From Oppiella nova (lineage: Eukaryota > Arthropoda > Arachnida > Sarcoptiformes > Oppiidae), in contig CAJPVJ010000742.1 of NCBI GenBank assembly GCA_905397405.1, forward strand, positions 1-20,879: DNA of 20,879 bases, read 5' to 3'. The notes beneath the pieces are model-generated. The model was not told the origin of the DNA and did not search any database. It worked only from the letters and a program-made list of their open reading frames with translations. Below are positions 9,541 through 18,816 of the stretch, piece by piece. A program made the translations under genes and the position numbers. Position 1 is the first letter of the stretch; each line of letters opens with the position of its first letter.

Positions 9541-10121
9541 CTACGTAGTTAGTTGGCATTCCCACGGGGAACCCCATTTCCCTCGTAGAAACACCAATAC
9601 CCCTTAGGGAGTTGACATTCCCACGGGGAATCCCATTTCCCTCGTTGAAACATCGAAACCCCATAGAAATACATTAACCCTACGGGAGTTTAGGGGTTGT
9701 GTCCAAAAACATCGAAAACCACATAGAAATACATTATTGTTGTGTCTTGGGGGTAAAAATGCAAAACACCCGGCTTCAATCCGATATTCCGTTGTAGTTG
9801 TGTCTTGGGGGGGGGGATAACAATATAATCACGACATTGTAGGTCAAACCAACGTAGGTCAAATCAACGTAGGTCAAGTCAACGACTCACCGTAGAAACA
9901 CCAACTCCCCTTAGGGAGTTAGCATCTACACGATTGAGTAAAGTTTGTGTCAACAAACATCGAAATCCCCATAGAAATGCATTAATGTTGAGTCTTGGGG
10001 GTAAAAATGCAAAAAACCTGGTTTCAATCCGATATTCCGTTGTAGAGTTGTCTTGGGGGTAACAATATAATAACGACATTGTAGTTCAAATCAACGTAGG
10101 TCAAATCATACACAACCCTAA
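9541..10121 (-). repeat. Right composite inverted end of the MULE, doubled
   Basis: Minisatellite units (ttggcattcccacgggga) at 9551-9650 lead to the core and iterons at 9839-9882, ending in caacgact. A second, partial block follows: minisatellite piece at 9890-9930, core at 9975-10075, two iterons and the outer motif acaaccctaa. The internal caacgact end is the same as at 17660-17667, so the second block looks like another copy of the end joined on. Confidence 0.75.
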
Positions 10122-10514
10122 CTTTTGCTTCTATTTGTTTTTCATTATATTTCTTTGAAAGAGCATTATTTTCATCACATTCTTTTTGATATGCTTCTTC
10201 TAATTTATCTATTATCTCTATATTTTTATTCTTTTGTATTGAATTACTTAACAGTATACCTTTACAATCTAATTCACACATTTTTGAAAATAAGTAATTA
10301 TTTGTATTATTAAATTGATTTTTCTTTTCAACAGATGCATCTGGTCTATTTTTTATGTAATTCATTCATAATATCATTATATTGTTTTGCAGTTTTAGAG
10401 GTAAGTTTATTATTTTTGAATGCTAATATACAAAGTATTATCTAAGTTAATTTTAGATATATCATGGATACCTTGAATGGTATTATGTAGGGTTGATAAT
10501 GTTATTTGACTCAT
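10122..10514 (-). pseudogene. Small coiled-coil-like reading frame, broken, unknown family
   Basis: The - strand starts with an ATG near 10514 (MSQITLSTLHNTIQ) just inside an inverted repeat. The longest open part, 10365-10125, reads MNYIKNRPDASVEKK, then an Asn/Lys/Glu-rich helical stretch (IIDKLEEAYQKECDENNALSKKYNEK). It runs straight into the outer end of the MULE repeat at 10121, so its tail is missing. The partner at 11509 starts with the same MSQ and the same upstream sequence. The very AT-rich codons resemble those of the Polinton piece at 17.9 kb; I suspect a virus-like element but cannot prove it. It is broken in a few places. Confidence 0.35.
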
Positions 10515-11520
10515 TTATATATAAAAATTATTTCCATATTTCTGTAGTACCATACCATACTGTACAATACTGTCGAAGCTCTGAGTTGTCAATTTCTCTG
10601 TTGTGTATCGCTCTATAGTGTGAACTAATACTGATTTTTTGGCGGTTTCTCTATATCTGTAATGTTAAAAACATTCCCTGTTGTCAACTTCTATGCTGTG
10701 TATATCTCTATACTGTGGACACATTTAGCAATATTTAGTGTTATTTTCCGCTCTGAGTTATGTAAAATGTCACAAAATAATAGTAAAATTATAAATTATA
10801 TTCATTTTTTAAAGAGCATAAGCGACAATATATAAATTATTACCTACTATTATTATTAAGTGCATCTAATTTTGAAATGAAAATTATTTCATAAAATAAA
10901 GAGATTAGTCAATTATTGTATAATACATCCTTAGATGGCTATCTGTTTTTGATGAATGAATATTATATTATAAATTATGATGTGCTACTAATTAGTTTCT
11001 TAATCAATTATCTATTACTATTGATGAGAAATTGTATTGTATATAAGATTTTATATCGAAATTATATCGAAGTAATTTGATGTAAATTTTCTGCTAATTC
11101 GATTTAACAAGTTCAATTATTTACTAAGAAAAAATTGATAAAATTAGCATAAATGTTACAGATAATATGAATGAGATAATATACTATAATTCTTCATTAA
11201 TTGAATCATAATATCCAATATTCATACCCCGATTGCCAGATATTGGTAAAGTTGGTAACATTCTTTTTTGTTGTTGACATTCCCTGTTGTGAACATTCCC
11301 TACTGTGTACAGATTTGGTCTGCATTAGGTCATACACAACTCAGAGCTTCGACAGTACTGTATTTTCATACCATATTAATATAATTCTATACCATAATTC
11401 TATACTGTATTTCCATACAATATTCCAATAATACTATACTGTATTTCCATAATTCTATACTATACTGTACCGTATTTCCCCAAAATAAAAATTATTATTT
11501 TTATATAAATGAGTCAAGTC
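10497..11520. repeat. Inverted repeat pair with divergent start codons
   Basis: The left arm (about 10497-10592) and right arm (about 11335-11520) share, inverted, the run acaactcagagcttcgacag, an AT-rich spacer of ctgtatttccata type (longer on the right), and ataaaaattattt ... tataaatgagtcaa. Each arm thus ends in an ATG pointing outward. The 740 bases between hold short direct repeats (cattccctgttgt near 10675 and 11280) and no gene. Confidence 0.75.
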
Positions 11521-11694
11521 TATATAACAGATGAGTTTAGCAAATTGTTAAAAGAATATGATTTTATAAAGAATAGCATAAGAAAATTTTCTAACCAATA
11601 TAAAATATCGGTAAACATTGTTACAAAATATCTAAAACAAAATATTATTGATTATAATTCAAGAACATTATTAATACATAAAAATCGTGGTTAA
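11509..11694 (+). CDS. Unrecognised 61-residue reading frame, partner of the one at 10.5 kb
   Basis: It starts MSQVYITDEFSKLL at the inner edge of the right inverted-repeat arm and stays open to 11694. It is Lys/Asn/Ile-rich and predicted mostly helical. Beyond it, to about 11880, further coding-like traces remain (KINPSKSQNLSGKSYEEKLRR), basic and Ser-rich. I do not know the family. The shared MSQ start and upstream sequence with the - strand partner suggest two ends of one kind of element, perhaps virus-like, now broken. Confidence 0.35.
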   Translation: MSQVYITDEFSKLLKEYDFIKNSIRKFSNQYKISVNIVTKYLKQNIIDYNSRTLLIHKNRG

Positions 11695-11880
11695 TGGTAG
11701 ATTTTGTTTAAGTATTAACTCATTTGGTGCTGAAAAAGTTAAAGGTAATAAATTTAGGCGAAGCCCTCGAGTTTAACGAATTAAAACAATTGAGAAAATA
11801 AAAATAAATCCATCTAAAAGTCAAAATTTAAGTGGAAAATCTTATGAAGAAAAATTAAGACGTATGTCACTTTTTAAATA

Positions 11881-13990
11881 AAAAATAAAGAAATCTATAG
11901 GATTGCAGTATCTGTTTATAATAATGTTTCATAACTAATGTTTAAAGGTTTAAAGAATATGTTTTGAATATTTAAAGTTTATATAATACAATAAGAACCT
12001 AATGTTAATATGAATTGTATATGAAATGTTTATGTAGTAATTGATACTTAAATACAATGATTGTTATGCATTCCTATCTAACTCTAACTGAATGCACATA
12101 ACATTATATAACTCGTTGTCTCTCATAACTTAGAGTCACTTATGTAACGGACATCCTCTGATATGTTTAATTAAATTATATTTTATTAGTAGTGAACGCA
12201 GTCTTTATTTTTTATAACCACTACAGGATGATATTTTATATAATAAATGAAAAACTACAATAAGATGTTTTATACATAAAGATATAAATAATAATTTTAT
12301 ATCATTTAAAAGGATTTAGAAAAAGAACTTAAAAATGTTAATCACTACTATGAACAAAAGATTCAGACTGCTAAACAAAAATCTTGTAATTAGAAACAAT
12401 ATTAAAGAGCTAAACGACGTTTAATGAACTCTTTTTTATCTTATAATCAAAGATCATGAATAATTAATTCTTTAAATGATGATAGAAACTTTAATAAATG
12501 ATGCTGAGGAAAACGTTAAATACTTTGTTCAAAAAATACAAAATCGTTGTGTTGTATTTATAATTTAATATATATATATTTTTTAATTTGTGTTTCAATT
12601 GTATTTAGTAAAAACTTATTATATTTTATCTATAAATTTAAAAACAATTTAGAACATAGGAAGGATAACATATCTCCTTCAATGACATTATTACATTAAG
12701 ATATTAATAAAATATCCGGTTCAGGTTTATTTATTACGTGGTATTTTAACCGTACTTATTTTAACATTGATATACTTTTCTATTATGGAAAGTTAAACTT
12801 ATACAAATGAGTGAAACTTAAAATTTTCTCGCCAAGAGGCTGAAGAATTAAACGCTAACCAACAAATCACTTAACATATTATTATCGTTTATAATTGGTG
12901 TCTTTTCCATTCCATAGATGTCATTAGGGGATTTAAATATATCTGATAAATATGTGCTTAATATTTTAATTTTATTTTAATTGAAATTTTAAGTATAAAT
13001 CTATTCTAAAAAATAAACGGTTATACAATTCAAAAGTGATGTGCAAAAAATACCTTTCTATCAAATGCATTGAATAAAATAATTTAACTGCAAAACTATG
13101 ACAAAACGTAAATCAATATTCATTTAGACTTTAGTCATAAACTTTTCCAACATTTCTTATTTCAAAGATATGCCATAAGTTTTTATCAATTTAGTTTATT
13201 ACTGTTTCTCTCACGTAAGCCTTAATCGTAAAAAATTCATAATCATTGAAAAATTATGCATTTTACTTATTTTTAATTTATTGTCTTAATCACCAAATCA
13301 ATTAAATTGCTATTAAATTGTGAGCCATAAATTGTTGCGCAAATGAATATACTTTTCTCTTTCTATTTGTAATCAACTATTTTATAAAATCTCAAGATTT
13401 TATTTTAAAGAATGTTTTTTATCTACATTTCACTCTAATGAGAGATATTGTTTATGAACATTATATTTATTATAAATTGTTTCGTAGAAGTTATTTAAGA
13501 CTTAATTATTTTATTCTTCATTACTTTGTTAAAGAACTTGAAAAGTTTTATTAAATGCCGAAATAAGTTCATTCCATTTGATTAAAACATAAATATTAAA
13601 TCCTAAAATCTTATGACTTAAAAAATTAGATTTATTTTAATATATTCCTGGAAAAAACCAAGGATATGTGGTAATGTAACAGTATAGTTTCTTAAGTAAC
13701 TGCATTCTTTATATTTCAAGTGTAAGATTTGATTGAATATTAACCATAAATGAAATTGATAAAGTACTTGGCTTGATATCTGAAATGATAAGTGACTGTA
13801 GTGCCGTGCTAACATTGATATCAAAATTGTATGTCCTCTTTTACTACTTATCAATTTTCCGCTGAAAAACAAGATTAAACCGTAATCCCTTCAAAAGAAA
13901 AAACGAATAACGGTTTCGCAGCTATTTTATTGACAAATAATAGTCATCTAAAATTGAACCTCTTCTATAATTGAATTCTGTCACGAAAGG
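11881..13990. other. AT-rich stretch with faint coding traces, no gene seen
   Basis: At about 12310-12560 the + strand shows a short lysine-rich helical trace (LEKELKNVNHYYEQKIQTAKQK) in broken frames, probably part of the same remnant as at 11.5 kb. From 12561 to 13990 I find only AT-rich sequence with chance frames. Confidence 0.5.
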
Positions 13991-14001
13991 TTTAATATGA
14001 G

Positions 14002-14031
14002 TATATAAGAGTGATTCCAACTGACTCATTC
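14002..14031 (+). promoter_or_regulatory. TATA box and initiator of the 14 kb gene
   Basis: TATATAAG at 14002-14009 is followed by a TCATTC initiator-like motif whose A is at 14028, 26 bases from the first T. The spacing is that of an animal core promoter. The surroundings are less AT-rich than the flanks. Confidence 0.6.
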
Positions 14032-14217
14032 ATGCTCACTTCCTCTCTTTAAGTCATACTTATATACCTTTGCATCTCCTGTAAAGTAAATTTTGCCTTC
14101 TATTGTGTTTATTGTATTAATCGTATTTATTGCGTTTGTGTCAAATATTAAAAAAAATATTTTACTCGAAAATTGTGTTAGTAAATTATTTTTAAAATAT
14201 ATAATTTAGTAATAAAG

Positions 14218-14315
14218 GTAAGTTGATATCAATGAATAAGCAAGATGAGGCAGAAACCGTGAGTGAAAAAGTATCGCTCACAACTGATCTAGAAATTCAC
14301 CTTTTTGCTTTTCAG
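14218..14315 (+). other. 5'UTR intron of the 14 kb gene
   Basis: A strong donor AAAG/gtaagttg begins at 14218. The acceptor cctttttgcttttcag, ending 14315, has a clear pyrimidine tract. The 98-base length matches other introns here. An inner donor (gtgagt at 14259) and an ATG at 14232 offer an alternative first exon, but its nine codons would be out of frame with the main protein. Confidence 0.6.
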
Positions 14316-14350
14316 ACCATTATCGAAGTTGTGTGCTTTCAATTTGGACT

Positions 14351-15043
14351 ATGGAGGAAGGCACCCCTAAGAATAATGATAGAGTTGTATATGTAGATTG
14401 CTCTGAGAATGACGAAATGTTTGGAGAGAAATTGCAAAGCATTGTGGCATATGCTATGTCAACTATGGGAATTGGGAAGTCCGAGGATTCCGAACAATCA
14501 TTGGGAATAAAAAACTTGGTGACATCAGTCTGGGGAAAAGATAAGAAAGACAACGCAGAGCTAAACTTCAGCAGATACTGTGAAGGTCTTGGGAGTAAGC
14601 TTGGCCCATATGAGCCATACAGTCGAAACATTCGTTTAGTATCAAGAAGTAAACAAAAGATTTTGGATGACATGAAAGCATTGTTACCGAGGAAGGATCC
14701 AGAGTTTGAGATTGTAATTTCTCATGCTGCAGAGGAAGCTGCGGAAGCTTTTGAAATGCCAATAACTGAATTTAGTAAATATTTTTACAATACAGCGGCG
14801 AAGGAAGTAATCTTGTCCCAATTTGTTGTCTTCAAAATATTCAGAGCAGGAGACAACTTGGAAATTTCACCTTGTTTACTTAAAGTGAAGTCCAAACGTG
14901 AACAAGGGAAATGGGTTTTTAATTCATTCAATTGGGCGCAATGTGAAGTTGACATGCACTATGAGGAAAGAAAATACGTCTTAAATAAATTCATGATCAA
15001 GCAGATTATCAAGAAATTATCTGAAAAAGATTATGGATTTTGA
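14351..15043 (+). CDS. Unrecognised intact 230-residue protein
   Basis: The ATG at 14351 is 35 bases after the splice acceptor and opens MEEGTPKNNDRVVYVD; the frame runs to TGA 15041-15043 without a break. It is acidic at the start, helical and Ser/Gly-rich in the middle (IVAYAMSTMGIGKSEDSEQ), then has LLPRKDPEFEIVISHAAEEAAEAFEM. The last third looks strand-rich (QFVVFKIFRAGDNLEI ... CLLKVKSKREQGKWVF) and ends in a basic helix (IKQIIKKLSEKDYGF). There is no signal peptide and no membrane segment, so it is probably cytosolic or nuclear. Codon use is less AT-biased than its surroundings. With promoter, intron and poly(A) signal in place it looks like a working single-coding-exon gene. I know no family; a lineage-specific gene or a co-opted foreign gene are both possible. 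Confidence 0.75.
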   Translation: MEEGTPKNNDRVVYVDCSENDEMFGEKLQSIVAYAMSTMGIGKSEDSEQSLGIKNLVTSVWGKDKKDNAELNFSRYCEGLGSKLGPYEPYSRNIRLVSRSKQKILDDMKALLPRKDPEFEIVISHAAEEAAEAFEMPITEFSKYFYNTAAKEVILSQFVVFKIFRAGDNLEISPCLLKVKSKREQGKWVFNSFNWAQCEVDMHYEERKYVLNKFMIKQIIKKLSEKDYGF

Positions 15044-15150
15044 TTTTAGCTTCTGTGAATTGTTTAAAATTTAAATGCAGTAATATAGTAGTGTCTTTTA
15101 GTAGTAATTTGGAATTACAATATTGTTTGTGATGATTATTGGAATGACTC

Positions 15151-15156
15151 AATAAA
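15151..15156 (+). terminator. Poly(A) signal AATAAA of the 14 kb gene
   Basis: AATAAA lies 108 bases after the stop codon, a usual 3'UTR length for a compact arthropod gene. Confidence 0.6.
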
Positions 15157-15486
15157 ACCATTAAGCCTGATTTAGTATGTAATCAAAAAAATTTTGACGA
15201 TGTTCTAACCTTAGCTACACCTTCTCAATATTAAATAAATAGTGTAATTGTGCCTTTTATTACACCATAATATAGTAAACCACCTCTGTTATTAGAGTTG
15301 GCGTATTACTTTAGAAACCAACGAAGTTTTTTATATGTATTATAATATTACTTTATTTAATATAATATTTAGAAATTTCTTATTAAAATCAAACTATTGT
15401 TTATTTAATATTTTTAAAAATATAATAAGAATAATACTTGTTTGAATTATGTTTGAATTCTAATATTTTATACAATTATTATTTAA

Positions 15487-15690
15487 TCAAAAGCTGTATC
15501 GTCATAATTATTAAAATAGAGATCAGGGATATTTAGGTTGTCATAGCTTGTTAACTCTGTTGCTCTGTAGTAAAAGTCTTCGTTTCTACGTTTAATATTT
15601 AACTACTACTATAATTATTATTAAAATTACAATTGATACACAAGCAGAAATAATATAAACATTTGAAAAATTTGTTTTATTATTCATTTT
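15487..15690 (-). pseudogene. Possible membrane-anchor and tail remnant
   Basis: On the - strand an ATG near 15688 reads MNNKTNFSNVYIISACV, then a long hydrophobic run rich in Ile and Val (SIVILIIIIVVVKY), a plausible membrane span. In another frame just beyond, a polar Tyr/Asp-rich tail (RRNEDFYYRATELTS ... PDLYFNNYDDTAFD) ends at 15487. Together they look like the C terminus of a single-pass membrane or envelope-type protein, decayed. It could be an old virus-like remnant or a host gene piece, and I cannot choose. It is broken. Confidence 0.3.
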
Positions 15691-15819
15691 ATCAAAATCT
15701 TAAGTTAAAATAATAGTAAATGAAGTGTTAATATTTGACCATGTGTTTGTGCTAAATCGAAAAGTTCTTGGTACCCATGTTTACTTGCTAAACAGTAATG
15801 AAGATTTTGTACCAATGTA

Positions 15820-16020
15820 CTTGTCCTAAGTGGAAATTGAGAAGGCACCCGCTTACTTGTTCTAGGTGAGAATTGAGTTTGTCCTTATTGATAATTGTGT
15901 TTTCGGTACCCATTTATTTGTCCTAGGTGGTAATGGTGCTGTAGGCATCAATGTAATTGACCAAGGTGGTAATTGTGTTATTGAAAACTATGTTTGTGTG
16001 CTAGGTGGTAAAGTGTATGT
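15820..16020. repeat. Degenerate repeat of cctaggtggtaattg type
   Basis: The motif recurs near 15827, 15861, 15923, 15959 and 15999 with spacing of about 34 to 62 bases, often preceded by acttgt. On the - strand it would encode a Pro/Thr-rich stretch (LPPSTQT, TQLPPWSITLMPTAPLPPRT) next to the membrane-anchor remnant, fitting a stalk region. Confidence 0.4.
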
Positions 16021-16059
16021 TTGTGCCAGTATGGGTTGGTTATGTGGATAAGATGTAAG

Positions 16060-16952
16060 GTATGTAAGATGAAAAGTATAACATACACGCAATAGTAAAT
16101 TATGTCCCCCTTGATATTAAATATTTTGTATAATTAAATAATTATATTAGTACTGCTTAATAAATGTTTAATTTGATGATTTGTAATATTTCGATAATTG
16201 TGCATTTATTAATCAAGCATACTTAAATAGTGAACGTCAGATTTAGTTGTTAACTGGTGAATCCAATTCATGAAAATATTTTATTAAAAACTGATCTATA
16301 ATATATATTTTTAAATAAAACAATTTTTAATTAATATTTTCCTGTAAAATTATATTAAATAAAACTAGGATTGTTCAAAATATCATCAATTACAAAGTTA
16401 AAAATGTAGTTTTTGAAAATGGTTAAAAAGAAAACCTGGCATTTATTTATCATAAAATTGTCTAAGAATAATGTTCAGGGTAGCATTAAGGCTTTGCTCA
16501 AAGATTATAATTTATAATAAAACTATGATAACACTATTTATTAAATAAAATACCTATTCTTAGTCATAAGCTAACATATTATTTTATTTTTTAATTTAAC
16601 TTATTAAGTTATATATAGTAAGCAAACATTAATTTTTATATGCCTGTTTTATATTAAACCTAAAATTGAATAAAACATTAAGACTTAGAGTTCACATGTT
16701 ATACTATTGAAAATAATTATATTATCACATATAAAATGTTAATTAGTTTTGAAATTGAAATATGTAAACTAAATTGATTCTCAAAATGGCCAAAAAGTTG
16801 CCTATATATTTGTGCCTACAGTATAAATTATATCGCCTTAATGTATGCAACACTGTGAAGCAGTGAATAATTTGTAAATATATAAATACTGTAAATATGA
16901 ATGCTTTACAGTGAAGTTGTTTGTAGTAAATACTATGTTATATTGATTATAA
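16060..16952. other. AT-rich DNA, no gene seen
   Basis: I see only short chance frames and runs of A and T up to the minisatellite. Confidence 0.6.
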
Positions 16953-17418
16953 AACTCCCCATAGGGAGTTGGCATTCCTACGGGGAAACCCCATTTCCCT
17001 CATAGAAACACCAACTCCCCTTAGGGAGTTGGCATTCCCACGGGGAAACCCCAATTCCCCCATAGAATCACCAACTCCCCTTAGGGAGTTGGCATTCCCA
17101 CGGGGAAACCCCAATTCCCTCACAGAAACACCAATTCCCCATAGGGAGTTGGCATTCCTACGGGGAAACCCCATTTCCCTCATAGAAACACCAACTCCCC
17201 TTAGGGAGTTGACATTCCCACGGGGAAACCCCAATTCCCCCATAGAATCACCAACTCCCCTTAGGGAGTTGGCATTCCCACGGGGAAACCCCAATTCCCT
17301 CACAGAAACACCAATTCCCCATAGGGAGTTGGCATTCCCACGAGGAAACCCCAATTCCCTCGTAGAAACACCAACTCCCCATAGGGAGTTGGCATTCCTA
17401 CGGGGAAACCCCATTTTC
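16953..17418. repeat. 60-base minisatellite, about 7.8 copies, with a 180-base higher-order unit
   Basis: The unit holds aactccccttagggagtt (a 7-base stem with a 4-base loop), then ggcattcccacggggaaacc, ccaattccct and catagaaacacc. ggggaaacccc is a second small stem. The three units from 16981 to 17160 repeat as 17161-17340 with only two changes, so there is a 180-base higher-order repeat. Sixty is a multiple of three and the unit lacks stops, so both strands are open over more than 500 bases; this need not mean coding. Same-family units occur at 7550-7680, 9541-9660, 18950-19060 and 20624-20712. Confidence 0.95.
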
Positions 17419-17667
17419 CAAATACAAAGAAACCCCCATAGAAATGCATTAATGTTGAGTCTTGTGGGTAAAAATGCAAAAAACCCGGCTTCAATCCGAT
17501 ATTCCGTTGTAGAGTTGTGTCTTGGGGGTAACAATATAATAACGACATTGTAGGTCAAATCAACGTAGGTCAAATCAACATTTGTAGGTCAAATCATTGT
17601 AGGTCAAATCAATATTTGTAGGTCAAATCAACTGTAGGTCAAATCAACGTAGGTCAAATCAACGACT
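17419..17667 (-). repeat. MULE-type repeat end: core plus seven iterons
   Basis: The core (aaaaatgcaaaaaacccggc ... gatattccgttgtag) matches 9970-10070 and, inverted, 7265-7345. It is followed by seven copies of gtaggtcaaatcaac with small spacer changes (17550-17667), ending caacgact as at 9882. Together with the minisatellite this is one whole composite end of the MULE family. Its outer tip points right, toward the Polinton piece. Confidence 0.85.
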
Positions 17668-17731
17668 CCCCTTTTTAAAGCATTGAATGAAATTGCTATA
17701 TACTATTTCAAAGGTAATATAAATTTAAATC

Positions 17732-17892
17732 CGAAAAAAACGTCAAATAAAAAAGTATAATAGGTTATTAAAGGGCTTGACAAATAAAAATTCAAATAAA
17801 TCTATCAAGAAAAGACTTATTAAACAAAGTGGTGGTTTTCTTCCGATATTACTGCCAACGCTTGCATCAATTGTAACGGCCCTCATAAAATA
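17732..17892 (+). pseudogene. Core-like peptide of the Polinton fragment
   Basis: A lysine-rich stretch (SNKSIKKRLIKQ) is followed by GGFLPILLPTLASIVTALIK. This basic plus Gly-Phe-Leu hydrophobic plan resembles the pX-like peptides of Polintons and adintoviruses. It ends one base before the ATG of the next gene. It is a fossil part; I make no claim of function. Confidence 0.45.
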
Positions 17893-18249
17893 ATGAATTT
17901 CGATAAAATCATCTTGGTTCCATATGGAGAAGATCATGGTAAAGATAATATACTATTAATTATTCTAAAATTAGCAAAGATTAATGCATATGATGAAAAT
18001 TTATATATGAAAGTTAATAATAAATTCAATAAAAAAGTTAATCTTATCGACTATTTAAACTTGATCAATAATAATACTTCCAAAAAACTGGAACACGAAA
18101 AAGAATTTATCGACTTATTGATTAGAGCTAATATCGAACCAGAATTTATCAAAAATGAAAATCTAAGAGAAAAATTAAGTAATAATATCAAGTTATTAAC
18201 AAATGTATCACCAATAAAACGAAAACTAAACTGGATAAAAGTTGATTAA
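17893..18249 (+). CDS. Small LVPY protein of the Polinton fragment
   Basis: It is 118 residues, starting MNFDKIILVPYGEDHGK directly after the core-like peptide. The LVPY start followed by an acidic and Asn/Lys-rich helical body and a basic end (SPIKRKLNWIKVD) resembles a small gene I recall next to the pX gene in animal Polintons; its role is unknown to me. It is one continuous frame and overlaps neither neighbour. Treat it as part of a fossil element. Confidence 0.5.
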   Translation: MNFDKIILVPYGEDHGKDNILLIILKLAKINAYDENLYMKVNNKFNKKVNLIDYLNLINNNTSKKLEHEKEFIDLLIRANIEPEFIKNENLREKLSNNIKLLTNVSPIKRKLNWIKVD

Positions 18250-18251
18250 AT

Positions 18252-18816
18252 ATGGATATTGATAATGTATTGACTGGTATTTACTATACCCCAAAAAATC
18301 CAAACAGTTTCTCAACTGACAATAAATTATATACGGCTGCCAAAGTAAATTTACCAAAACTTACATTAAAACAAGTTCAACACTGGTTATCAGGGCAATT
18401 TACATATACTTTACATAAGCCTGTTAGGCGTCATTTAAAACGAAATTCAATTGTACTAGAATCGATTGATCAACAATGGGAAGCTGACCTGGTTGATATG
18501 TAGGAATATAAAAAAATTTAATCAAGGATATAATTATATTCTTACTGTAATTTATGTAATGTCCAAGTTTGCCTGGGTTCAACCATTGAAAAACAAAACT
18601 AGTGAAGCTATGGTATTACCGTTTAATAATATATTAAAAAATAATAGGAAACCCTTTGACTTAAGAACCGATAAAGGTAGAGAATTTTTAAACCAAGATT
18701 TTAAATTATTATTAAATAAAAATAGTATACATCATTTTACAAGTAAAAATAGAACAATTAAATGTGCAATCGTAGAGCGTTTTAATCGCACATTAACAAG
18801 TAGAATGTTTAAATAG
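18252..18816 (+). pseudogene. Polinton integrase (rve family), broken
   Basis: The region begins two bases after the previous gene. It opens with MDIDNVLTGIYYTPKNP, as Polinton integrases do, and has a basic linker (HKPVRRHLKRN). A retroviral-type catalytic core follows, with WEADLVDM, FAWVQPLKNKT, LRTDKGREF and VERFNRTL carrying the D, D and E. It is cut off at 18816, where the repeat end starts, so the C-terminal domain is missing. It matches the class of transposon-derived proteins seen in many invertebrates. It is broken and would not be functional. Confidence 0.8.

Larger units (their letters stand above)
7188..10121 (-). mobile_element. Mutator-like element (MULE) with composite inverted ends, decayed
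   Basis: The outermost motif ttagggttgt (7188-7197) is mirrored as acaaccctaa (10112-10121), with one mismatch just inside (c/g at 7198). Moving inward both ends carry 15-base iterons (gatttgacctacgtt), a conserved core around ggaatatcggattgaa, repeats of atttctatgggg type, and one to two 60-base minisatellite units. The inner part encodes, on the - strand, a FLYWCH finger followed by MULE transposase remnants, the usual arthropod MULE order. The right end is doubled: blocks 9541-9882 and 9883-10121 each contain the core. No 8-11 base target duplication is visible next to the outer motif, so the exact ends or the integrity of the insertion are uncertain. It is a fossil with many breaks in the transposase. 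Confidence 0.75.
17690..18816 (+). mobile_element. Polinton/Maverick fragment (virus-like fossil), broken
   Basis: About 1.1 kb from the integrase end of a Polinton. The parts, in order on the + strand, are a short basic then hydrophobic peptide like the Polinton/adenovirus core peptide pX, a small protein beginning with an LVPY motif, and a retroviral-type integrase region. No DNA polymerase B, packaging ATPase, protease or capsid gene is present, and no Polinton terminal repeat is clear, so most of the element is missing. I judge a few breaks in what remains and moderate age. Both sides abut MULE-type repeat ends. Confidence 0.75.

Noticed and set aside
13618-13872. 84-residue - strand frame
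   Set aside because: No motif, AT-rich chance frame, no start or splice context.
14232-14258. ATG with gtgagt donor as the coding start of the 14 kb gene
   Set aside because: Joining it to the acceptor at 14315 is out of frame with the 230-residue protein; at most an upstream reading frame or part of the intron.
15866-16051. 61-residue + strand frame rich in Gly, Val and Cys
   Set aside because: It is produced by the degenerate repeat; the - strand reading with a membrane anchor is more protein-like.
16953-17418. CRISPR-like regular repeat
   Set aside because: Units are contiguous with no unique spacers, and the genome is eukaryotic.
16947-17573. Roughly 200-residue frames on both strands over the minisatellite
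   Set aside because: They follow from a stop-free 60-base unit; 60 is divisible by three, so openness is automatic.
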